Positions 1-5,188 of a stretch of 5,188 nt of DNA are shown in pieces. Source of the DNA: CAYOFK01 sp964403185 (GTDB taxonomy: Bacteria; Bacteroidota; Bacteroidia; Bacteroidales; VadinHA17); assembly GCA_964403185.1 (NCBI GenBank), contig CAYOFK010000174.1, forward strand, positions 1 through 5,188, given 5' to 3'. Position numbers and translations under genes: made by a program. The notes below the pieces were generated by a model. That model did not search any database. It was not told the DNA's origin and saw only the letters and a list, made by a program, of their open reading frames with translations. The first letter of the stretch is position 1. Each line of letters starts with the position of its first letter.

Positions 1-1342
1 TGGCGTTTTTAAGCGCCTCCCGGAACCTGAAATTTTCCAGGCTTTTTTCCACCTTGCCCTTTATTACCGGTATCTGATCCAGAGTTCCCCGGTCAAAATC
101 ATCCATGTTTTGAATCGCGGGCACTTCTCCGTTGAAGTAGTTATGGGTAAGAACAATGGCCCTGTTTACAAAATTACCAAGTATGGCCACCAGTTCATTA
201 TTGTTCTTTGACTGGAAATCTTTCCATGTAAAATCATTGTCTTTGGTCTCTGGAGCATTGGCACACAAGACGTATCTTATCACATCTTCCTTTCCTTCAA
301 ATTCATCAAGATACTCATGCAGCCATACAGCCCAGTTCCGTGAAGTGGAGATCTTATCCCCTTCAAGGTTCAGAAACTCGTTGGCAGGCACATTGTCAGG
401 CAAAATATAACTGCCTTCAGCCCTGAGCATGGATGGAAAAATAATACAATGGAATACGATATTGTCCTTTCCAATAAAATGGATCATCCTGGTCTGTTCG
501 TCTTTCCAGTATTTTTCCCAATCAGGGGTCAGTTCTTTAGTTGCGGAAATGTAACCTATGGGTGCATCAAACCAAACGTAAAGGACTTTACCGTCCGCTC
601 CCTCAACGGGCACAGGTATGCCCCAGTTGAGATCACGACTGACAGCTCTGGGAAGCAAGCCGGAATCCAACCAGGATTTACACTGTCCGTACACATTCGC
701 TTTCCATTCCTTATGGTCATCCAGGATCCACTTCCTCAGGAAAGGTTCATACTGATCAAGAGGCAAATACCAGTGTTTGGTCTTCCTCAGTACCGGTTTG
801 CTGCCACTGATCACAGATTTGGGTCGGATGAGTTCGGTCGGACTGAGTGAGGTGCCGCAGCGTTCGCACTGATCGCCATAAGCGTTTTCATTGCTGCAGT
901 GCGGACAGGCTCCGGTGATATACCTGTCGGCCAGGAATTGACCGGCTTCTTCATCAAAGTACTGTTCTGATGTTTTTTCAATAAACATTCCTTTATCATA
1001 AAGGGTTTTGAAGAAATCAGAGGCCAGTTGATGATGTACCGGAGAAGTGGTGCGGGCATAAATATCAAAGTCAATGCCCAGTTTTTTAAACGATTCTTTG
1101 TTAATTTCGTGATACTTGTCAACAATATCCTGGGGAGAAACGCCCTCCTGCCTGGCTTTCAATGTGATGGGGACTCCGTGTTCATCCGATCCGCAAATGG
1201 ACAGCACATCTTTTCCGTTTAACCGGAGGTAGCGGGTGTAAATATCAGAGGGTATGTACACTCCTGCCAGGTGACCGATATGAAGAGGCCCATTGGCATA
1301 TGGCAGGGCAGAAGTTATCAGGTAACGTTTGAATTTGCTCAT
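1..1342 (-). CDS. metG: Methionine--tRNA ligase, N-terminal 447 residues (3' end outside window)
   Basis: Cytoplasmic class I aminoacyl-tRNA synthetase that charges tRNA-Met with methionine using ATP. I translated the minus strand from the ATG at 1342; the frame stays open for 447 codons to the window edge, so the 3' end is cut. Seen: methionine-pocket region ALPY at residues 12-15, HIGH motif at 21-24, GSDEHG at 51-56, a zinc knuckle with Cys146, 149, 159 and 162 as in the E. coli-type enzyme, VWFDAP at 256-261, HFIGKDN at 288-294, and the signature loop KISTS at 330-334 in place of KMSKS. The helical anticodon-binding domain begins near residue 370 (FTWKDF, then NNNELVAILGNFVNR). Bacteroidota enzymes are usually near 680 residues with a C-terminal EMAP-like tRNA-binding domain, so roughly the last third is missing. 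The ATG start gives a normal N-terminus (MSKFKRYLITSALPYANG). The gene diverges from yraN. Confidence 0.97.
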   Translation of the reverse strand, partial: MSKFKRYLITSALPYANGPLHIGHLAGVYIPSDIYTRYLRLNGKDVLSICGSDEHGVPITLKARQEGVSPQDIVDKYHEINKESFKKLGIDFDIYARTTSPVHHQLASDFFKTLYDKGMFIEKTSEQYFDEEAGQFLADRYITGACPHCSNENAYGDQCERCGTSLSPTELIRPKSVISGSKPVLRKTKHWYLPLDQYEPFLRKWILDDHKEWKANVYGQCKSWLDSGLLPRAVSRDLNWGIPVPVEGADGKVLYVWFDAPIGYISATKELTPDWEKYWKDEQTRMIHFIGKDNIVFHCIIFPSMLRAEGSYILPDNVPANEFLNLEGDKISTSRNWAVWLHEYLDEFEGKEDVIRYVLCANAPETKDNDFTWKDFQSKNNNELVAILGNFVNRAIVLTHNYFNGEVPAIQNMDDFDRGTLDQIPVIKGKVEKSLENFRFREALKNA

Positions 1343-1421
1343 GGTGATGACAGTCAGATGCTCATATTTTGGAGATAAAAAGCCCGGTAAAGATAAAGAA
1401 GAAAAATATAAAATTCAGGAT

Positions 1422-1443
1422 TTTACAGTCCCTGGTCTGTAAA
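1422..1443. repeat. 7-bp perfect inverted repeat (TTTACAG / CTGTAAA) with 8-nt spacer
   Basis: TTTACAG at 1422-1428 is the exact reverse complement of CTGTAAA at 1437-1443, separated by tccctggt. It lies in the divergent spacer, about 80-100 bases upstream of the metG start and 70-90 upstream of the yraN start. It has no following T-run, so it is not a typical intrinsic terminator. It could be a dyad operator or a weak transcript hairpin, but a 7-bp repeat in an AT-rich spacer can also arise by chance. Confidence 0.35.
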
Positions 1444-1449
1444 TTTCCC

Positions 1450-1457
1450 TAATTTTG
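1450..1457 (+). promoter_or_regulatory. Candidate Bacteroidota -7 promoter element (TAATTTTG) for yraN
   Basis: The octamer TAATTTTG matches the Bacteroidota sigma-ABfr -7 consensus TAnnTTTG at every fixed position and lies 53 bases before the yraN start, leaving a plausible 5' leader. I do not see a TTTG-type -33 element at the expected distance upstream, so the assignment rests on one half of the promoter and its position. Confidence 0.35.
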
Positions 1458-1510
1458 AAACAGCTTCGAAACTTTGATTTGACAGACATTGAAAGTAACA
1501 TTATTCAGGT

Positions 1511-1870
1511 GTGGGAAAAATAGACTCCGGAAAAGAAAGTGAAGACATTGCAGTCAGTTTCCTGGAGAAAAAAGGATATAAAATTATCACCAGGAACTGG
1601 AGGTTTGGAAAAAAGGAAATAGACATCATTGCTGCCATTGACGACTGGCTGGTAATTGTGGAAGTGAAAACACGGGGACGAAATACCTTTGTGAGACCGG
1701 AAGACTTGATCCCGCCACGAAAAACCCGGTTTATTATTGATGCCGCCGAAGCTTATATCAGAAAGCATGATATTGACAGGGAAGTACGTTTCGATGTTAT
1801 TTTTGTTTGCCTGGGAACTCCGGAACCGGAAATTGAGCATATTGAAAGAGCCTTTTTTCCAACATTATAA
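1511..1870 (+). CDS. yraN: YraN/UPF0102 family endonuclease-like protein
   Basis: A 119-residue protein of the UPF0102 (YraN) family, which has a restriction-endonuclease-like PD-(D/E)XK fold; its physiological role is not firmly established and a link to DNA processing is inferred from the fold. Seen: an N-terminal helix region GKESEDIAVSFLEKKGY (residues 7-23), then RNWRFGKKEIDII (28-40) and VEVKTR (50-55). Together these give the family pattern E36-x-D38 ... E51-x-K53, the likely metal-binding and catalytic residues. The C-terminal half contains the expected AAEAYI and VRFDVIFV segments. Length is normal for the family. The start is GTG at 1511: the same frame has a TAA stop at 1496-1498 and no ATG between, so GTG is the only good choice. 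No Shine-Dalgarno is visible. The next gene begins 4 bases after the stop, so the two are probably one operon. Confidence 0.9.
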   Translation: MGKIDSGKESEDIAVSFLEKKGYKIITRNWRFGKKEIDIIAAIDDWLVIVEVKTRGRNTFVRPEDLIPPRKTRFIIDAAEAYIRKHDIDREVRFDVIFVCLGTPEPEIEHIERAFFPTL

Positions 1871-1874
1871 CGCC

Positions 1875-2231
1875 ATGGATGTAGAACAAATACGCGAATA
1901 TTGTTTGAGTAATGAACGGGTAACTGAAGGCTTCCCATTTAATGATACCGCACTGGTCTTCAAGGTGGCTGGGAAGATGTTTGCATTGCTTGACCTGTCT
2001 GAGGAAAACAGGGGATTAAGCCTGAAATGTGATCCGGAACTGGCCATTGAACTGCGGGAGCAGCATCCGGAGGTTGAGCCTGCATATCACTTTAATAAAA
2101 AACACTGGAATAGCGTTATTCTGGATGGCAGTATTCCGGATGACCTGCTGCTGGAATGGCTCGACCATTCCTATGAACTGGTAGTTGCTTCCCTTCCGCT
2201 AAAGGCAAGGCAACAATTTAACGATCCTTAA
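1875..2231 (+). CDS. MmcQ/YjbR family protein
   Basis: A 118-residue protein of the MmcQ/YjbR (DUF419) family. Members adopt a small alpha/beta fold with a CyaY-like double-wing appearance; DNA binding has been suggested but the biochemical function is unknown. Seen: an N-terminal helix (MDVEQIREYCLS), the conserved FPF with LVFKVAGKMFALLDL (residues 21-41), PAYHFNKKHWNSVIL around 69-83, and the C-terminal HSYELVVASLPLKAR. All are characteristic of the family and the length is typical. The frame stays open upstream to 1737, but that part overlaps yraN and reads as its shadow. The ATG at 1875, 4 bases after the yraN stop, gives the family-typical N-terminus. The tight spacing suggests translational coupling with yraN, although no functional link between the two families is known to me. 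Confidence 0.9.
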   Translation: MDVEQIREYCLSNERVTEGFPFNDTALVFKVAGKMFALLDLSEENRGLSLKCDPELAIELREQHPEVEPAYHFNKKHWNSVILDGSIPDDLLLEWLDHSYELVVASLPLKARQQFNDP

Positions 2232-2252
2232 AATTATTGACATGAACCGGGC

Positions 2253-2305
2253 ATGACAAAATTATATCTGTTTTGACACTCAGTAGTATGATCAAATATT
2301 GTCAT
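2253..2305. repeat. Imperfect 11-bp inverted repeat in the yjbR-like / DUF502 spacer
   Basis: ATGACAAAATT at 2253-2263 can pair with AATATTGTCAT at 2295-2305 at 10 of 11 positions across a 31-nt loop. It occupies most of the 111-bp spacer between the yjbR-like gene and the DUF502 gene. No T-run follows it, so intrinsic termination is doubtful; a dyad operator or chance are alternatives. Apart from this, the spacer shows no ORF and no clear TAnnTTTG promoter element. Confidence 0.25.
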
Positions 2306-2342
2306 TCCTGCCTCTGACCATTAAAAAATAAATTGTAAACAG

Positions 2343-2936
2343 ATGAAAAAAATACGCAATTACTTTTTTCAGGGACTGCTGTTTCTGGCGCCTGTGGGAC
2401 TGACGGTATATATTATTTACCTGATCTATATGGGGACGCATAATTTTCTTGAAAATCAGATCAAACCCCTGCTCGGGTTTGATATCCCCTTTCTGAATCT
2501 GCTCATTCTGATTTCCATTTTCTTGCTGGTTGCAGTCATTGGATTTCTGGGGCAAACGTTTATTTTCAGACCGGTTCAGAACCTGGTGGTGAAATCATTT
2601 GAGAAAGTGCCAATCATTAAATTCATTTATACAACACTTAAAGATTTTTTATCGGCCTTTGTGGGGAAGGAAAAAAAATTCACCAATCCCGCCCTGGTGA
2701 AAGTTCACCACCTGACCAATCTTGAAAAGCTCGGATTCGTCACGAAAGAAGATTTGAACATCATTGGAATAAAAGACAAAAAGGTAGCTGTTTATTTTCC
2801 CCATTCCTACAACTTTTCAGGTGAGTTGTTTATAGTGCCGGCCGACCAGGTAACTCCCCTGGATCTTCCACCGGCCGACGTAATGAAATTTATTATTTCA
2901 GGCGGAGTGCTGGAGTTTGATGATCATGAATCATAA
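2343..2936 (+). CDS. DUF502 family inner-membrane protein
   Basis: A 197-residue membrane protein of the DUF502 family, whose plant members are the CONTINUOUS VASCULAR RING (COV) proteins; the bacterial function is unknown. Seen: a short basic N-terminus (MKKIRNY), a first hydrophobic helix at about residues 9-31 containing PVGLT, a second at about 50-72, then a soluble C-terminal domain. That domain shows the family-like KVPIIKFIYTTLKDFLSAF (88-106), VAVYFPHSYNFSGELFIVPADQV (148-170) and IISGGVLE (184-191). Where many proteobacterial members have a TPNPTSG-like loop, this one has HSYNFSG (154-160), which I take to be the Bacteroidota form. The positive N-terminus suggests an N-in topology, which would put both termini in the cytoplasm. 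The ATG at 2343 follows an A-rich leader without a Shine-Dalgarno. Length is normal. The peptidase gene follows 52 bases later on the same strand. Confidence 0.88.
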   Translation: MKKIRNYFFQGLLFLAPVGLTVYIIYLIYMGTHNFLENQIKPLLGFDIPFLNLLILISIFLLVAVIGFLGQTFIFRPVQNLVVKSFEKVPIIKFIYTTLKDFLSAFVGKEKKFTNPALVKVHHLTNLEKLGFVTKEDLNIIGIKDKKVAVYFPHSYNFSGELFIVPADQVTPLDLPPADVMKFIISGGVLEFDDHES

Positions 2937-2988
2937 TTCAGGAAAATGTGTATTTTTATTGTTTAGATTCTTAATAAAAAACCATACT

Positions 2989-4146
2989 ATGAAACCTTTT
3001 TTTAAAACTGAAACCATCATACTCAGTGTGGGCGCTTTGCTTTTAGGTTCAGGCATCCTCCAGGCACAGGAAGTAAAAGTCCCCCTTGATCTGCAGGCCG
3101 TAAAGATCCTTGAGACCACGCCTGTAAAAAACCAGGCCCGTACCGGTACCTGCTGGTCTTTTGCAACCACTTCCTTTATTGAATCTGAACTGATCCGTAT
3201 GGGAAAAGGAATGTTCGATCTTTCTGAAATGTATTTTTCCCGGTACGCTTATGTGAAAAAAGCCGGGTTGTATGTGCGTTATCACGGCGCAGCGAATTTT
3301 GGCTCAGGAGGCCAGGCCCATGATGTGATGAATGTGATCCGCAAATATGGTTTTATTCCGGACACCTATTACCATGGCATACAATATGGTGAAGAAAATC
3401 ACAACCATAGTGAATTGAACACCGTTCTGAACTATTTTATCGATGGAGTATTGAAAGCCAGGCAATTAACTCCGGTCTGGCCAGAAGCATATAATGCAAT
3501 ACTGGACACTTATTTTGGTGAAGTGCCTGAATCTTTCGAGGTGGATGGGAACACAACCACGCCGGTTGAGTTTTCAAAAAGTGTTGGTTTTAATCCGGAT
3601 GATTACGTGGAGATCACCTCCTATTCACATCATCCTTTTTACGGACAGCATGTTTTGGAAGTGCCTGATAACTGGTCTAATGACCTTTATTACAACCTGC
3701 CTGTTGATGATTTAATAGAGATCATCAACCATTCCCTGAACAATGGATATACAGTGGCCTGGGATGGTGATGTAAGCGACCGGGGTTTGTCCTATAAAGA
3801 CGGTTTGGCGCTGGTCCCCGAAAAGGATTGGAATGAGATGGAGGAAGATGAGCGAAGCAATGTTTTTAAAGCACCAATAAAGGAAAAAACCGTCACCGAT
3901 GAAATGCGGCAGAAGGCCTATGATCGATTTAATACAACCGATGACCATCTGATGCACCTGACGGGTGTGTTTAAGGGTGCTGATGGCACATTGTTTTATC
4001 TGACCAAAAATTCCCATGGTACAAAACGCTCTGATTACGGAGGCTATATTTACATGTCTGAGGCCTATGTGCGTCTCAATACCATTGCCCTCATGGTGCA
4101 TAAAGACGCCATACCAAAAACAATTGCAAGGAAATTGGGCTTGTAG
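2989..4146 (+). CDS. Secreted C1B papain-like cysteine peptidase (bleomycin hydrolase/PepC-like)
   Basis: A 385-residue cysteine peptidase of the C1B group, probably acting in the periplasm or outside the cell on peptides. Seen: a signal peptide at residues 1-26 (basic start, hydrophobic IILSVGALLLGSGIL, likely cleavage after LQA), oxyanion-hole Gln49 and nucleophile Cys55 in KNQARTGTCWSFA, DLSEMY as in the C1B family, then His323 in DDHLMHLTGV and Asn341 in KNSHGT, completing a Cys-His-Asn triad. Unusually, His343 stands where most C1 enzymes have Trp (NSWG). The C-terminus stops soon after MVHKDAIP, without the longer tail ending in the GALA-type arm of cytosolic PepC/bleomycin hydrolase. 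The frame is open back to a TTG at 2917, overlapping DUF502, but the ATG at 2989 starts a clean signal peptide after an A-rich leader and is preferred. It may be co-transcribed with DUF502; no terminator is visible between them. The substrate cannot be read from the sequence. Confidence 0.92.
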   Translation: MKPFFKTETIILSVGALLLGSGILQAQEVKVPLDLQAVKILETTPVKNQARTGTCWSFATTSFIESELIRMGKGMFDLSEMYFSRYAYVKKAGLYVRYHGAANFGSGGQAHDVMNVIRKYGFIPDTYYHGIQYGEENHNHSELNTVLNYFIDGVLKARQLTPVWPEAYNAILDTYFGEVPESFEVDGNTTTPVEFSKSVGFNPDDYVEITSYSHHPFYGQHVLEVPDNWSNDLYYNLPVDDLIEIINHSLNNGYTVAWDGDVSDRGLSYKDGLALVPEKDWNEMEEDERSNVFKAPIKEKTVTDEMRQKAYDRFNTTDDHLMHLTGVFKGADGTLFYLTKNSHGTKRSDYGGYIYMSEAYVRLNTIALMVHKDAIPKTIARKLGL

Positions 4147-4173
4147 GTTCAGGAAGATCCATGCCTTACCGGA

Positions 4174-5166
4174 TTAATCCATCAGTAAATTACAGCCGCG
4201 GACCTGACTGTGGTCGAAGCGGCCCAGAACGGTGAAAGAACCATCGGGATTTACCGAACCCAGGTCCCGGGTTTCTATAAAGGAGCATGAGTAAAGGTTG
4301 GCAAGATCGATGATGTTGATCCCGCCGGAACGGCCCCGTGACTGCATCGTAAAAGGATCGTAAATATCCCGGATCAACACCTTCATCCAGGGGGGTGTCC
4401 TGAAAATTCCGGATCCGGAAGAATAAGCTTGTGACAACAATTCAGTCATGCCATATTCGGAATGGATGTGAACTACGTTTAATTTATCACAGAGAATGTT
4501 ATGCAATTCCTCTCGTACCAGTTCCTTACGCCGGCCCTTCATACCCCCGGTTTCCATGACTGTGACCCCGTTGAGATTCGTCCCGTGATGTTCAGCCAGC
4601 TCCAGGAGGGCATAACTGACCCCAAAGAGTAGAATGGTCCGGTCTTTTTTTCTTTTTAGCAGATCGATCTTTGCCGGCATTGCCTGCATGTCGTGAAGAT
4701 AAAACCCGCTGTGGTTGCTCCCGGATTGATCCATCAGGGATTGTACCATATAGATCAGTGAAGAATGCTTCTGTTCCAGGCAGGAAGGCAGCAAGGCAAG
4801 AATGTGATGTTTGCCTGGGGGTCCGTAAAAGAGCTGAAAGCTTGCTGTAAAACTCTGCTTATAAAGGGCTGCATCTGCCACAAAATGTTTGCTTGTTCCG
4901 GTGCCGGAAGTGCCACTGCTGTGAAATTCAAGTTCCGGGCTCCTGGTTCCGGCAATGACTCTTCCGGATTTGAAAAATTGAACAGGGAGGAAGGGGATTT
5001 GTTCAATTGCAGAAATACTGCCTGGTTCAATTTCAAGCTGTTGCAAATACTCTTTATATACGGAATTCTGTTCTGCCTGGTACCGGAATACTTCCAGGGC
5101 CAGTGTGCGGAATTCAGATCCTGATGTGATTTTGAATATTTTGGATTGATCAGGTATCACACTCAA
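4174..5166 (-). CDS. LuxE/PaaK-like acyl-protein synthetase (ANL superfamily)
   Basis: A 330-residue protein resembling LuxE acyl-protein synthetases (PF04443-type), which activate a fatty acid with ATP and transfer it to a Cys. Seen: an ATP-phosphate-binding loop SSGTSGTGTSKH at residues 83-94, ETGGMKGRR at 205-213, an adenylate-type EYGMTEL at 237-243, IETRDLG at 297-303, GRFDHS at 315-320, and RGC with Cys325 five residues from the end, matching the C-terminal acyl-accepting Cys of LuxE. No luxC (reductase), luxD (thioesterase) or luciferase gene lies in the window, so bioluminescence is not implied; the acyl substrate and partner are unknown. No in-frame ATG exists near the N-terminus: TTG at 5166 or GTG at 5160 are the candidates, with an in-frame stop at 5181-5179. 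The family-typical N-terminus (IFKITSGSEFRTLALEVFRYQ) makes the protein look complete. Its 3' end converges on the peptidase gene. Confidence 0.85.
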   Translation of the reverse strand: MSVIPDQSKIFKITSGSEFRTLALEVFRYQAEQNSVYKEYLQQLEIEPGSISAIEQIPFLPVQFFKSGRVIAGTRSPELEFHSSGTSGTGTSKHFVADAALYKQSFTASFQLFYGPPGKHHILALLPSCLEQKHSSLIYMVQSLMDQSGSNHSGFYLHDMQAMPAKIDLLKRKKDRTILLFGVSYALLELAEHHGTNLNGVTVMETGGMKGRRKELVREELHNILCDKLNVVHIHSEYGMTELLSQAYSSGSGIFRTPPWMKVLIRDIYDPFTMQSRGRSGGINIIDLANLYSCSFIETRDLGSVNPDGSFTVLGRFDHSQVRGCNLLMD

Positions 5167-5188
5167 ATTTAGGGATAATTATTTTCCC

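Larger units (their letters stand above)
1343..1510. promoter_or_regulatory. Divergent intergenic region between metG and yraN
   Basis: This 168-bp AT-rich spacer must carry the promoters for leftward metG and rightward yraN, since the two genes point apart. I see no ORF or RNA gene in it. On the minus strand only imperfect -7-like matches occur: TATCTTTA at 1395-1388 and TATATTTT near 1410-1403, neither with a clear TTTG -33 element. The candidate yraN -7 element and the inverted repeat are listed separately. Role is inferred from gene orientation. Confidence 0.6.

Noticed and set aside
156..850. Plus-strand open frames at 156-410 and 449-850
   Set aside because: They lie antisense within metG, have no recognisable family features, and the minus-strand metG frame is continuous and motif-complete here.
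811..1222. Open frames at 811-1125 (minus) and 1028-1222 (plus)
   Set aside because: Both are out-of-frame or antisense shadows of metG, which encodes the HIGH motif and zinc knuckle across this stretch.
1479..1507. E. coli-style TTGACA and TATTCA with 17-bp spacing before yraN
   Set aside because: Transcription would begin after the yraN GTG start, and Bacteroidota primary sigma factors do not use this consensus.
2917..2988. A 24-residue N-terminal extension of the peptidase starting at TTG 2917
   Set aside because: It overlaps the DUF502 gene and would bury the clear signal peptide that begins at the ATG at 2989.
3494..4101. Open frames at 3494-3715 (plus) and 3712-4101 (minus) within the peptidase gene
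   Set aside because: They are shadows of the peptidase frame, which carries the catalytic His and Asn in this region.
4147..4180. Possible bidirectional terminator between the convergent peptidase and LuxE-like genes, including the palindrome GGATTAATCC at 4171-4180
   Set aside because: The 27-bp gap has no stem-loop with a T-run on either strand; the palindrome has no loop and overlaps the LuxE-like stop codon.
4407..4420. Perfect 14-bp palindrome TTCCGGATCCGGAA
   Set aside because: It lies inside the LuxE-like gene and is explained by the Ser-Gly-Ser-Gly codons around residues 250-253; no sign of a regulatory site.
4765..5124. Plus-strand open frame of 119 codons opposite the LuxE-like gene
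   Set aside because: It is antisense to a motif-complete coding frame and its translation is Cys- and Phe-rich without family features.

Overview
The window reads as an ordinary chromosomal segment from a member of the Bacteroidota, possibly Bacteroidales-like. This rests on four things. The MetRS has a KISTS signature loop and family wording I associate with this phylum. A secreted C1B peptidase and a Bacteroidota-style DUF502 protein lie side by side. A stand-alone LuxE-like enzyme is present. No gene has a recognisable Shine-Dalgarno sequence; A-rich leaders precede two of the starts. Assignments come from reading motifs by eye, with no database search.

Layout. Positions 1-1342 (minus) hold the first 447 codons of methionyl-tRNA synthetase (metG), which runs off the left edge. 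A 168-bp divergent intergenic region (1343-1510) follows, with a candidate Bacteroidota -7 element and a short inverted repeat. Four plus-strand genes come next: a YraN/UPF0102 nuclease-fold protein (1511-1870), an MmcQ/YjbR protein 4 bases later (1875-2231), a two-helix DUF502 membrane protein (2343-2936) and a signal-peptide-bearing C1B papain-like peptidase (2989-4146). The last gene, on the minus strand (4174-5166), is a LuxE/PaaK-like acyl-protein synthetase that converges on the peptidase across a 27-bp gap. It uses a non-ATG start and its upstream region is mostly outside the window.

How the genes relate. yraN and the yjbR-like gene are almost certainly co-transcribed. DUF502 and the peptidase may form a second unit (52-bp gap), but nothing ties their functions together. 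metG is housekeeping and divergently transcribed. I see no mobile element, CRISPR array, tRNA/rRNA, toxin-antitoxin pair or defence system.

I do not find a convincing undescribed multi-gene system here. The points most worth checking are the peptidase, which lacks the C-terminal arm of bleomycin hydrolase/PepC and has His in place of the usual Trp after the catalytic Asn, and the orphan LuxE-like synthetase with its unusual start.
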